This document shows positions 6,234-14,094 of a DNA stretch of 64,000 nucleotides, piece by piece. Position 1 is the stretch's first letter. Every line of letters starts with the position of its first letter. A program made the translations under genes and the position numbers. The stretch is taken from contig NZ_JAQNDL010000001.1 of the NCBI RefSeq assembly GCF_028368995.1, positions 992,001 through 1,056,000 on the forward strand. The letters are read 5' to 3'. The DNA comes from Nannocystis bainbridge. GTDB lineage: Bacteria > Myxococcota_A > Polyangia > Nannocystales > Nannocystaceae. The notes below the pieces were generated by a model. That model was given only the letters and a program-made list of their open reading frames with translations, was not told where the DNA came from and searched no databases.

Positions 6234-8528
6234 ATGACCCGTTCACACCCGAAACGAACCAGCGAGCTGGTCACCCGCGCGGCGCTCATCGCCGTGACCG
6301 GCGTCGGCTCTGGCCTCGGAATGTCCGCCTGTTCCGAAGTCACCGACGGCGAGTGCGTCCCCACCGACGTGTTCTTCCGCGAGAAGGTCTGGGCACCGAC
6401 CCTGGCTGCCACCTGCAGCTCGTGTCACAGCTCGGCCGGCGCCGCCAAGCACACCAAGTTCGTGCTGACCCCCAAGGAGGTGCCCGGCTACCTCGAGGCC
6501 AACATGAAGTTGGTCCAGGACCTGGCCCGCTACGAGGTCGACGGCCTGCCGCTCATCCTGGCCAAGCCTTCGATGCGCGTCGAGCACGAGGGCGGCCTCC
6601 AGCTCAAGCCCGACAGCCAGGAGTACAACGACCTCCAGGCGCTGCTGAAGCGCTTCAACAACCCGGTCGAGTGCGAGGGCGCGGTCAACCTCGGCAACTA
6701 CTTCGACGACGTCGAGCTGCTCGACGAGGTCGACACCCTGCGCAAGGCCACCCTCGCCCTGACCGGCCGCCTGCCGACGCCCGAGGAGTACGAGGCCGTC
6801 CGCGGCTTCGGCATCGACCAGCTCGATCCGGTCCTCGACGCGGTGATGAAGGAGGACAAGTTCGTCGACCGCGTCGTCGAGATCTTCAACGACGTGTTCC
6901 TGACCGACCGCTACATCGGCGGCAACCGGGCGGTCGAGCTGCTCAACGGCGAGAAGTACCCGAACGCCTACTGGTTCGAGGGCCAGCCGGAGGACGTGCG
7001 CGAGCAGTACCGCTGGTACACCAACACCGGCGTCGCCCGCGAGGCGCTCAACCTGGTCGCGTGGATCGTCAAGAACGACCTCTCGTACAAGGACATCGTC
7101 GAGGCCGACTACATGGTCTTCACGCCGTTCTCGGCCAAGGCCTACGGTGTCGACGTCACCTTCAAGGATCCCAACGACTGGAAGGAGCTCGCCGTCGGCA
7201 AGCTCCCCGGCATCCCGCACGCCGGCGTGCTGACCTCGGTGATGTGGCTGAACCGCTTCCCGACCACGCCGACCAACCGCAACCGTCACCGCTCGCGGAT
7301 GGCCTACAAGCTGTTCCTCGCCACCGACGTGCTGCGGCTCGGCGAGCGTCCGATCGACCCGACCGCGATCAAGACGCCGAACGCGACGCTGAACAACCCC
7401 AACTGCAACGTCTGCCACAACGTCATCGACCCGGTCGCCGGCGCCTTCCAGAACTTCAACGAGCGCGGCGACTACGAGCCGTGGGCCGGCAAGGAGGCGA
7501 TGGTCTGGTACCAGGAGATGTTGCTGCCCGGGTTCGGCGAGACCAAGATGCCCGAGGGCGACACCGCCACTGCGGAGCAGTGGCTGGCCAAGCAGCTGAC
7601 CGCCGACGACCGCTTCGCCCAGTCGGCCGTCAACGTCATCTGGCGCGGCCTGACCGGCAACGAGCCGCTCAGCGAGCCGTTCGACGCCGCCATGCCCGGC
7701 TTCGAGGAGGCGCTCAAGGAGTTCGAGGTCCAGGACCGCGTCATCAAGGGCATCGCCAAGAAGTTCAAGGAGAGCAACTTCAACCTCAAGGTCGTGTTCC
7801 GCGAGATCATCAAGACCGACTTCTTCCGCGCCAAGAACGTGCGCGGTGAGGTCGACGAGTCCCGCGCCCGCGAGCTGTCCGAGCTCGGCACGGCGCAGTA
7901 CCTGTCGCCCGAGCAGCTGTCGCGCAAGATCGAGGCGGTCACCGGCTACCCGTGGCGCTACGGCGTCAACGACTCCGACCTGCTGCTCAACTCCAACGAG
8001 TACAAGATCTTCTACGGCGGCATCGACTCCGACTCGATCGTCAACCGGATCACCGAGCCGAACGGCATCATGGCCAACATCGGCCTGCGCATGTCGAACG
8101 AGATGTCCTGCCGGGCCACCTCGCGCGACTTCGCCAAGGACCCGTCGGACCGCCTGCTGTTCCCGTACGTCGAGACCAGCTTCGTCCCCCAGGACGACAA
8201 CGGCTTCGCCGTCCCGGCCGTCAACGACGCCATCCGGGCCAACATCCAGCACCTGTACGACCACGTGCTGGGCGAGCACTACGACATCGGCGACCCCGAG
8301 GTCGACGCCGCGTACAACCTGTTCTTCGAGATCTGGCAGGACGGCAAGGCGGGCCTCGCCGCCGGCACGTACTCGGCCGACCCGCCGTGCCGCGTCGAGA
8401 ACGACTGGTGGACCGGCAACCCGCTGCCGGAAGAGAACCGGATCACCCAGGATCACGACTACACCATTCGCGCGTGGATGGGCGTCCTCGCCTACATGCT
8501 GTCGGATTACCGCTTCCTGCACGAATAG
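6234..8528 (+). CDS. Large c-type cytochrome-like lipoprotein (DUF1588/DUF1592-like)
   Basis: A 764-residue exported protein starting at ATG 6234 with GAGGAG eight bases upstream. The N-terminus ends in a lipobox-like GMSAC. Two CxxCH haem attachment motifs are seen: CSSCHSS at about residue 60 and CNVCHN at about 390, the latter followed by VIDPVAGAFQNF, a pattern of the DUF1588-type cytochrome families common in planctomycetes and myxobacteria. The gene ends 17 bp before a Tat-exported DUF1501 protein. Such pairs are widespread and usually encode periplasmic or surface proteins of unknown substrate. Family name is moderately certain; the haem motifs are certain. Confidence 0.85.
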   Translation: MTRSHPKRTSELVTRAALIAVTGVGSGLGMSACSEVTDGECVPTDVFFREKVWAPTLAATCSSCHSSAGAAKHTKFVLTPKEVPGYLEANMKLVQDLARYEVDGLPLILAKPSMRVEHEGGLQLKPDSQEYNDLQALLKRFNNPVECEGAVNLGNYFDDVELLDEVDTLRKATLALTGRLPTPEEYEAVRGFGIDQLDPVLDAVMKEDKFVDRVVEIFNDVFLTDRYIGGNRAVELLNGEKYPNAYWFEGQPEDVREQYRWYTNTGVAREALNLVAWIVKNDLSYKDIVEADYMVFTPFSAKAYGVDVTFKDPNDWKELAVGKLPGIPHAGVLTSVMWLNRFPTTPTNRNRHRSRMAYKLFLATDVLRLGERPIDPTAIKTPNATLNNPNCNVCHNVIDPVAGAFQNFNERGDYEPWAGKEAMVWYQEMLLPGFGETKMPEGDTATAEQWLAKQLTADDRFAQSAVNVIWRGLTGNEPLSEPFDAAMPGFEEALKEFEVQDRVIKGIAKKFKESNFNLKVVFREIIKTDFFRAKNVRGEVDESRARELSELGTAQYLSPEQLSRKIEAVTGYPWRYGVNDSDLLLNSNEYKIFYGGIDSDSIVNRITEPNGIMANIGLRMSNEMSCRATSRDFAKDPSDRLLFPYVETSFVPQDDNGFAVPAVNDAIRANIQHLYDHVLGEHYDIGDPEVDAAYNLFFEIWQDGKAGLAAGTYSADPPCRVENDWWTGNPLPEENRITQDHDYTIRAWMGVLAYMLSDYRFLHE

Positions 8529-8545
8529 GCCCGAAGGAGGACATC

Positions 8546-9865
8546 ATGGACCGTCGTAATTTCTTCAAGCTCATGTCCCTCGCGGGCCTCGCGGCCGTGT
8601 CCCCGACCGTGTTCGCGGGCCGGCGCCCGGACACCCTCAAGAACCCCAACCTGCCGCCGCTCGCCGAGACCTACGGCGGCCCGCTGTGGGTGTTCCTCAA
8701 CGCCGGCGGCGGCTGGGACCCGACCTCGCTGTGCGATCCGAAGGGCGGCAAGGGCCCCGAGGACCCGGAGGCGATGAACCGGGCCTTCACCACCGACCAG
8801 ATCGAAGCCGCGGGCAACATCCGTTACCCGAACATCGGCACGATGGACAGCCCGACCGCGTACCAGGACTTCTTCCAGAAGCACTACAAGCGGCTGCGCG
8901 TGATCAACGGCCTCGACATGCAGTCGAACGGCCACGACAGCGGCTCGCGCCACTGCTGGTCGGGTCGCCTCGCCGAGGGCTACCCCAGCCTCGCCGCGCT
9001 GGTCGCCGCCGTGCACGGCCACGCCCTGCCGATGAGCTACCTCAGCTTCGGCGGCTACGACGACACGCAGGGCCAGGTCGCCCGCACGCGCTCGGGCAAC
9101 ACCGCCGCGCTGGCTCGCATCGCCTACCCCGACCGCGCCAACCCCGAGGACGAGACCAGCCTGTTCCACTCCCCGGTCGCCGGCGACCTGATCAAGAAGG
9201 CCCAGGAGGCGCGCAAGGAGCGGCTCCTCGCCACCGAGCAGCTGCCGCGCGTGCAGAACGCGATCGGCAACCTCTACGCCTCGCGCACCGGCAGCAACGA
9301 GCTGAAGAAGCTGCAGCAGTACCTGCCGGACATGCTCGACAACGGCCCGAACCCGCTGCGGCGCCAGATCCAGGTCGCGCTGGCCGCCTTCCGCGCCGGC
9401 ATCTCGATCTCCGTCAACCTCGACATCGGCGGCTTCGACACCCACGGCAACCACGACGACAGCCACATCCCGCGGCTGGCCCAGATCCTCGACGGCCTCG
9501 ATTTCCTGTGGAGCGAGTCCGAGGTGCAGGGCATCGGCGACAACTTCGTCGTCCTGTGCGGCTCCGACTTCGGCCGCACGCCCGGCTACAACGACACCAA
9601 CGGCAAGGACCACTGGGCCATCACCAGCCTCATGATGATGGGCAAGGGCATCAAGGGCGACAAGGTCATCGGCGCCTCCGACGACCGCCACAACGCCTTC
9701 AACTGGGACCCCAAGTCGCTCAAGCAGAGCGAGTCGGGCATCCACATCGAACCGCGCCACGTCCACGCCAACCTGCGGCGCCTGGCCGGCATCGACGGCC
9801 ACGACCTCATGAAGCAGTACCCGATCGCCATCGAAAAGGGCGACGAGATGGACCTCCTGGCCTGA
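8546..9865 (+). CDS. DUF1501 protein with Tat signal
   Basis: A 439-residue protein with strong AAGGAGG at 8534-8540. The N-terminus MDRRNFFKLMSLAGLAAV is a twin-arginine signal, so the protein is probably exported folded. The body matches DUF1501, which belongs to the alkaline phosphatase/sulfatase superfamily; visible hallmarks are GGWDPTSLCD near the start, NGLDMQSNGHDSGSRHCW, GGFDTHGNHDD and GSDFGRTPGYND. Metal-binding Asp and His residues are plausible in the last two. It is cotranscribed with the cytochrome-like gene and followed by a strong terminator. Confidence 0.9.
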   Translation: MDRRNFFKLMSLAGLAAVSPTVFAGRRPDTLKNPNLPPLAETYGGPLWVFLNAGGGWDPTSLCDPKGGKGPEDPEAMNRAFTTDQIEAAGNIRYPNIGTMDSPTAYQDFFQKHYKRLRVINGLDMQSNGHDSGSRHCWSGRLAEGYPSLAALVAAVHGHALPMSYLSFGGYDDTQGQVARTRSGNTAALARIAYPDRANPEDETSLFHSPVAGDLIKKAQEARKERLLATEQLPRVQNAIGNLYASRTGSNELKKLQQYLPDMLDNGPNPLRRQIQVALAAFRAGISISVNLDIGGFDTHGNHDDSHIPRLAQILDGLDFLWSESEVQGIGDNFVVLCGSDFGRTPGYNDTNGKDHWAITSLMMMGKGIKGDKVIGASDDRHNAFNWDPKSLKQSESGIHIEPRHVHANLRRLAGIDGHDLMKQYPIAIEKGDEMDLLA

Positions 9866-9891
9866 TCCTCCGGGCCCCGGCCCCCCCAGGC

Positions 9892-9945
9892 GCGAGCGGC
9901 GTCCAGCGAGCCTAGCGGGCTCCTGGAGCCGCTCGCGGCGCTTTT
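9892..9945 (+). terminator. Rho-independent terminator after the DUF1501 gene
   Basis: GCGAGCGGC (9892-9900) pairs with GCCGCTCGC (9928-9936). Inside, TCCAG pairs with CTGGA and AGCC with GGCT around a short loop. GGCGCTTTT follows. It ends the operon begun at 6234. Confidence 0.8.
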
Positions 9946-10001
9946 GTGGGCCTGCCCGCGGCGCGGTGCGGCTGTGATAAGGTGACCGCTTACGGGAACC
10001 C

Positions 10002-11870
10002 ATGGCCACGCCGCAGCCGACCGCCTGCCTCCTCGTCCTCGCCCTCGCCGCGTGCCCTGGCGGTGACTCGCCCGGCGACTCTGCCACCGAGCCCGGGACC
10101 ACCGGCGGCGACGGCCCCACCACGACCTCGCCCGGCACCGACACCGACGCGCCGACCACCACCGGCGTCGACGGCTTCGGCCCCGAGCGGGAGTTCGTCC
10201 TCCGGCTCAACGACGACCCCGCGCCGCCGCTCAAGCTCAGCCTGAACAAGGCCGACGCCGCCGCGCTGTTCGGCGCCACCGCCGGCGAGATCAAGCTGCT
10301 CGACATCGAGTCGGGCACGCTGCTGAAGAACACCCTCGACACCATCAAGAGCGCCTGCGGCACCGGCTGGAAGGCCGACGACGCCGACCCGAAGCACGAC
10401 TGCTCGGGCACCGACTTCAAGGGCCCCGACAACACCTGGAAGACCAGCGCCGAGTACTCGCTGATCCGGATCCTCACCATGACCCCGGCCAACGCCAGGG
10501 TCGCCGGCACCTCGATCGCCGGCATGCAGGGCCTCGCCGACGGCCTCGGGATCGGCGGCGGCTTCAGCCAGATGCTCTCCGAGACCCTCGGCATCCAGCG
10601 CACCGAGGAGTTCATCACCACCCCGGAGCTGGTGGTCGCGCTCCAGCGCAACCTGCTCGCCACCCACCCGCACATCGGCGGCGACGGCAAGTCGCTGCCG
10701 CTCTACCTCGACGACGCGCTGCAGGACCTCACCACCCTCGCCACCAAGCTCGGGCCCACGGGCGACCACCCCGGCATCGTCGACCCCAGCTTCCCGATCA
10801 CCAGCGAGTGCCTCACCCCCGAGTTCGCCATGAACATCGAGGCCGAGAGCAACCTCCGCCTGCTCGACGGCATCGACCTGTCCGAAGGGAAAGATTACAT
10901 GTCGACCGTCGTCGACGTGGCCGGCCCGACCTTCGGCGACCCGCTCGAGTTCGACTTCAACGACCCGGCCAAGTTCTCGATCGTCGGCGTCGCCGACGCG
11001 CCGCGCGTCGACCTGCGCTTCGCCATCTCCGAGCACGACGACTTCATCAACTCGTGCGCCGGCGACCCCGCCTGCAAGCAGAACCTGCCGGAGAACGTCG
11101 ACCTGGTGAAGGCGACCTGGCCCGGCTCGGCGTGGGCCATCGACCCGTGGCTGCTCGAGAGCGTGATCGTGGCCGGCGGGCGCGAGAAGTACAAAAACCG
11201 CATCTTCGACAAGTGCTACGAGGTGCTGTTCTCCTGCAACCTCGGCGCCCACGTCTACGTCGGCCCCGACCCGCCCGGCTGGGCCCTGTTCGACATCTTC
11301 CTCAACCTCGGCAACCCGCCCAAGGACCAGTACGTCTGGGAGCTGATCAACGAGGTCGCCCAGATCGCCCTGCACACCCCGCCGAACATCGCCATCCCCG
11401 AGGGCTCGGCCGACGTCGCCTTTACCCTGCGCGACATCGACATCGGCGTCACCGGCCCGCAGATCGCCGAGTCGGTGCGGCCCTACTTGCAGGCGCAGGC
11501 GCCCAAGATCGCCGACCTGCTGCTCGGCGACTACTGGAAGAACAACGGCCCCGTCGACTTCTACTACCGCCGCGGCGGCGACGGCCTGCCCTACCTGTTC
11601 TACGTCGCGCCCGACGACCTGCCGCCGAACGCCGAGTACAAGCACCCCAACCCCGGCTTCTTCACCTGTCCCGAAGTACAGCCGAGCTGCAAGGCCTCGG
11701 CGACCGAGCTCGCCGGCGCCGGCGACGACATCCGCGAGAAGGTGCGCCTCGACGCCGGCGAGACCGTCCTCTACGTCCAGGACGACGCCGGCGTCCTTTA
11801 CCGCGCCCGCTTCCTCGTGCCCGAGGGCGACGCCAAGGAGATCACCGTGCGCGTCGCCGCCTTCGAGTGA
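10002..11870 (+). CDS. Large lipoprotein of unknown function
   Basis: A 622-residue lipoprotein with lipobox ALAAC at residues 14-18, then a Thr/Asp/Gly linker of about 40 residues. The remainder is a globular domain with several Cys pairs (GTGWKADDADPKHDC, NSCAGDPACKQ, KCYEVLFSCN, TCPEVQPSC) and no family I recognise. A GATAAGGT stretch lies upstream, but the promoter is unclear. The gene carries 14-bp modules at 10878-10891 (followed by a 7-base half spacer) and 11666-11679. It converges with the next gene, 21 bp between stops. Confidence 0.8.
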   Translation: MATPQPTACLLVLALAACPGGDSPGDSATEPGTTGGDGPTTTSPGTDTDAPTTTGVDGFGPEREFVLRLNDDPAPPLKLSLNKADAAALFGATAGEIKLLDIESGTLLKNTLDTIKSACGTGWKADDADPKHDCSGTDFKGPDNTWKTSAEYSLIRILTMTPANARVAGTSIAGMQGLADGLGIGGGFSQMLSETLGIQRTEEFITTPELVVALQRNLLATHPHIGGDGKSLPLYLDDALQDLTTLATKLGPTGDHPGIVDPSFPITSECLTPEFAMNIEAESNLRLLDGIDLSEGKDYMSTVVDVAGPTFGDPLEFDFNDPAKFSIVGVADAPRVDLRFAISEHDDFINSCAGDPACKQNLPENVDLVKATWPGSAWAIDPWLLESVIVAGGREKYKNRIFDKCYEVLFSCNLGAHVYVGPDPPGWALFDIFLNLGNPPKDQYVWELINEVAQIALHTPPNIAIPEGSADVAFTLRDIDIGVTGPQIAESVRPYLQAQAPKIADLLLGDYWKNNGPVDFYYRRGGDGLPYLFYVAPDDLPPNAEYKHPNPGFFTCPEVQPSCKASATELAGAGDDIREKVRLDAGETVLYVQDDAGVLYRARFLVPEGDAKEITVRVAAFE

Positions 11871-11891
11871 GCCCGGCGCGCCCCGGCCGGC

Positions 11892-12500
11892 TCACGCGCC
11901 GATGCGCGCCATCCGGTCGTACGCCTTCTGGCCGTCGTAGTGTGAGACCAGCCGGCGCAGCGCGTCCTCGAACAGCGTCTGCAGGGCCGGCTGCGTCGAG
12001 TTGGTGGCCGCGATCGGCACCGTGCTCTCGGCCGTGCCCTGGTAGATGAACGCGTCGGCCGGGGCCCCGTAGGCGCGGATGCGGAAGCTCCATTGCATGC
12101 GCACGTACACCCCCGAGGGCGTGCCCGGGCCGCGCGTGCCCACGAAGCTCGACAGCGAGTTCACCAGCACCTCGCCGGTGAGGAAGATCCCGCTCGGCGC
12201 CGGCAGCGACGGCGGCCCCACGGTCACCGTCGAGAACAGCTGCGTCATCGTGCGCTGCAGGTCGCGCTCGACGAACGTGTGAAGCCCGTCGACCTCGATC
12301 GGCTTCACCCCCGGCCCCAGCGCCGTCATCGTGTCGGGCAGCTTGGCCGGGTCGAGGATGATGAACAGCGGGTGCTCGATCCGCCGCAGCTCGCCGGGCT
12401 GGGGGATCTTCGTCTCCATCTCGGCGACGTGCACCGGCTGCATCGAACAGCCGGCCAGGGCCAGGGCCAGAGCCAACAGGGTCGGTCGGAGCGGACGCAT
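11892..12500 (-). CDS. Lipoprotein of unknown function
   Basis: A 202-residue lipoprotein starting at ATG 12500: MRPLRPTLLALALALAGC gives a textbook signal with lipobox LAGC. TAGCCT lies eight bases before the start, a near-leaderless arrangement. The mature part (HVAEMETKIPQPGELRRIEH onward) has the look of an outer-membrane assembly or LpoB-like lipoprotein, with LPAPSGIFLTGEVLVNSL in the middle, but I cannot name a family. Separate from the tRNA gene upstream, which has its own terminator. Confidence 0.8.
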   Translation of the reverse strand: MRPLRPTLLALALALAGCSMQPVHVAEMETKIPQPGELRRIEHPLFIILDPAKLPDTMTALGPGVKPIEVDGLHTFVERDLQRTMTQLFSTVTVGPPSLPAPSGIFLTGEVLVNSLSSFVGTRGPGTPSGVYVRMQWSFRIRAYGAPADAFIYQGTAESTVPIAATNSTQPALQTLFEDALRRLVSHYDGQKAYDRMARIGA

Positions 12501-12568
12501 GACCGGAGAGGCTAACAGATCCTGCCCGCGCGGTCGCATTCGCCGCCGGCCCTCCGGCGCGGCGCGAC

Positions 12569-12610
12569 CAAAACAAGAAGGCCAGGGGTCTTTTGGACCT
12601 CTGGCCTTCT
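12569..12610 (-). terminator. Rho-independent terminator of tRNA-Lys
   Basis: Read on the reverse strand, AGAAGGCCAGAGGTC pairs with GACCCCTGGCCTTCT around CAAAA, and TGTTTT follows. It lies just beyond the 3' end of the tRNA and is the clearest intrinsic terminator in the window. Confidence 0.85.
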
Positions 12611-12619
12611 ATTTTCCTG

Positions 12620-12692
12620 TGAGCCCGGTAGGAATCGAACCTACAACCCAGGGATTAAGAGTCCCTTGCTCTACCAATTGAGCTACGAGCCC
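12620..12692 (-). tRNA. tRNA-Lys(CTT)
   Basis: The 73-base reverse-strand sequence folds as a cloverleaf. Acceptor GGGCTCG pairs with CGGGCTC using two G-U pairs; D-arm GCTCAATTGGTAGAGC; anticodon loop ACTCTTAAT with anticodon CTT; T-arm GTAGGTTCGATTCCTAC. The discriminator base is A and the CCA end is not encoded. Confidence 0.95.
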
Positions 12693-12704
12693 GAACGGGC
12701 CCCC

Positions 12705-12732
12705 CTTCTACACGATCCCCATGGGGACGCAA
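12705..12732 (-). promoter_or_regulatory. Probable tRNA-Lys promoter
   Basis: On the reverse strand TTGCGT (12732-12727), a 16-base spacer and TAGAAG (12710-12705) lie 12 bases before the mature tRNA 5' end. Confidence 0.4.
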
Positions 12733-12890
12733 GAGGTATTTTCGCCGCGAGCGAGGCCTGTTCCCCCCTACGGCGCGCGGAATAGCGACGAACCGGCCCC
12801 TGTTCATGCTTCTGGAGCCTTTCTCCGAGGAACCGACCGAAAAACCGTGCGCTGACGCATGGACCGCGGCCGCCCATCTGACCCTTCGCC

Positions 12891-13700
12891 ATGCGCCAAC
12901 CCCGACCTTTCTTCGCCCTCCTATCCCTCATTTTGGCCTGCGGCCCCGACAATTCCGGCGGCTCCGACACCGAGCCCCTCCCTGAAACCGGGGGCGACGC
13001 CACCGGCACCGCCCCCGCCGAATGTCCGGCGGACCTCGAGCCTTTCGCCAGCCCCGACGCGTACGCCGAGACACTCGCGCAGGCCACCTGCGCCAAGCTC
13101 GCGGCCTGCGACTGCACCGAAGTGCCGGACACCTGCGTCGCCGACCACACCGAGGTCAACCGCGGCCGCAACGCCGTCTACCTCGCGGCCGGCAGCGTGT
13201 TCGACCCGCTATGCGCCCGCAAGCTGGTCCTGCGCCACGAGTGGACCGCCTGCGGCCTCGACTCGGCCGACCCGTGCGGCTTCTGCGAAGACTTCGTCGG
13301 CACCCGCGCCGAGGGCGACGCATGCCAGCTCATCGCCGGCACCGTCGACCCGTGCGGCCCCCGCCTGTTCTGCAACGGCGGCACCTGCACGGGCCCCGTG
13401 CCCTGGCTCGGCGAGGACGCCCCCTGCCGCGACGGCGACGTGGCGCTCGGCGCCTGCGAGGCCGACCTGCTCTGCGACTTCGACCAGGACATCTGCGTGC
13501 CCGTGCCGAAGCTCGGCGAACCCTGCCGCGACCTGATCTGCGGCCCAGGCGCGTGGTGCAGCACCAGCGACAGCCCCACCGGCGTGTGCCTGGCGACCCG
13601 CCCCGGCGGCGGCCCCTGCAGCCACCCGATCCAGTGCGAGAGCCGCGTCTGCGAGCAGAGCGTCTGCAGCGACGAGCCCCTGTACTGCCTGTACCGCTGA
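12891..13700 (+). CDS. Cys-rich lipoprotein
   Basis: A 269-residue lipoprotein with lipobox LILAC, a short acidic/Thr linker, and then more than twenty cysteines in a pattern typical of myxobacterial Cys-rich repeat proteins (CADHTEV-type and CSHPIQCESRVCEQSVC at the C-terminus). The first Cys block, CPADLEPF to CTEVPDTC, resembles helical hairpins held by disulfides. Probably a surface or secreted disulfide-rich protein; function unknown. No neighbour suggests a pathway. Confidence 0.8.
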   Translation: MRQPRPFFALLSLILACGPDNSGGSDTEPLPETGGDATGTAPAECPADLEPFASPDAYAETLAQATCAKLAACDCTEVPDTCVADHTEVNRGRNAVYLAAGSVFDPLCARKLVLRHEWTACGLDSADPCGFCEDFVGTRAEGDACQLIAGTVDPCGPRLFCNGGTCTGPVPWLGEDAPCRDGDVALGACEADLLCDFDQDICVPVPKLGEPCRDLICGPGAWCSTSDSPTGVCLATRPGGGPCSHPIQCESRVCEQSVCSDEPLYCLYR

Positions 13701-13781
13701 ACGAGGCCGCTCCGCGCCCGCTCCCGAGCGCGGAGCGTCCCCGCCTCCGCGTCGGCCCACGACCCTGGCCGGCGCATCGCG

Positions 13782-13787
13782 TACCAT
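13782..13787 (+). promoter_or_regulatory. -10 box of a leaderless promoter
   Basis: TACCAT followed by CGCCGC and the ATG at 13794, spacing six bases. Confidence 0.5.
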
Positions 13788-13793
13788 CGCCGC

Positions 13794-14009
13794 ATGTCGC
13801 CCGTGGCGCATCAGCGGCTGTTCGCCGTCCTCACGGCCGCGCTGATCGTCCTCCACATCGACCCCTGGAACGCCGGCCCCGGCCCGCTCCTGTTCGGCTG
13901 GTTGCCGTGGGACCTCGCCTACCACCTGGCGTGGATGGCCGCAGGCACCCTCCTGGTGCTCTACATGACCTCGCGCGCGATCTGGCCCGACGACCCGGAC
14001 GACCCATGA
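13794..14009 (+). CDS. DUF3311 small membrane protein
   Basis: A 71-residue protein with two membrane segments (LFAVLTAALIVLHI and DLAYHLAWMAAGTLLVLYM) around the conserved WLPWDLAYH motif of DUF3311. In many bacteria this family precedes a sodium:solute symporter gene, as it does here, and probably acts as a small partner in its assembly. It has a leaderless promoter. An array of 14-bp modules separates it from the symporter. Confidence 0.85.
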   Translation: MSPVAHQRLFAVLTAALIVLHIDPWNAGPGPLLFGWLPWDLAYHLAWMAAGTLLVLYMTSRAIWPDDPDDP

Positions 14010-14017
14010 CCGCGCAC

Positions 14018-14066
14018 ATGTCCCCAAGGACATATAACATGTCCGAAAGACCATCCCCGTTCGCTC
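14018..14066 (+). repeat. 14-bp module array with a 7-base half spacer
   Basis: atgtccCCAAggac (14018), then atataac (seven bases), then atgtccGAAAgacc and atccccGTTCgctc. It lies between the DUF3311 and symporter genes. The 7-base spacer is half a unit. Confidence 0.85.
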
Positions 14067-14094
14067 CCGGGACGCCGCGCCCGCAGGACCGTCC

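Noticed and set aside
14018..14066. Insertion sequence or MITE ends
   Set aside because: No transposase, terminal inverted repeats of useful length or target-site duplications were found around the 14-bp arrays.
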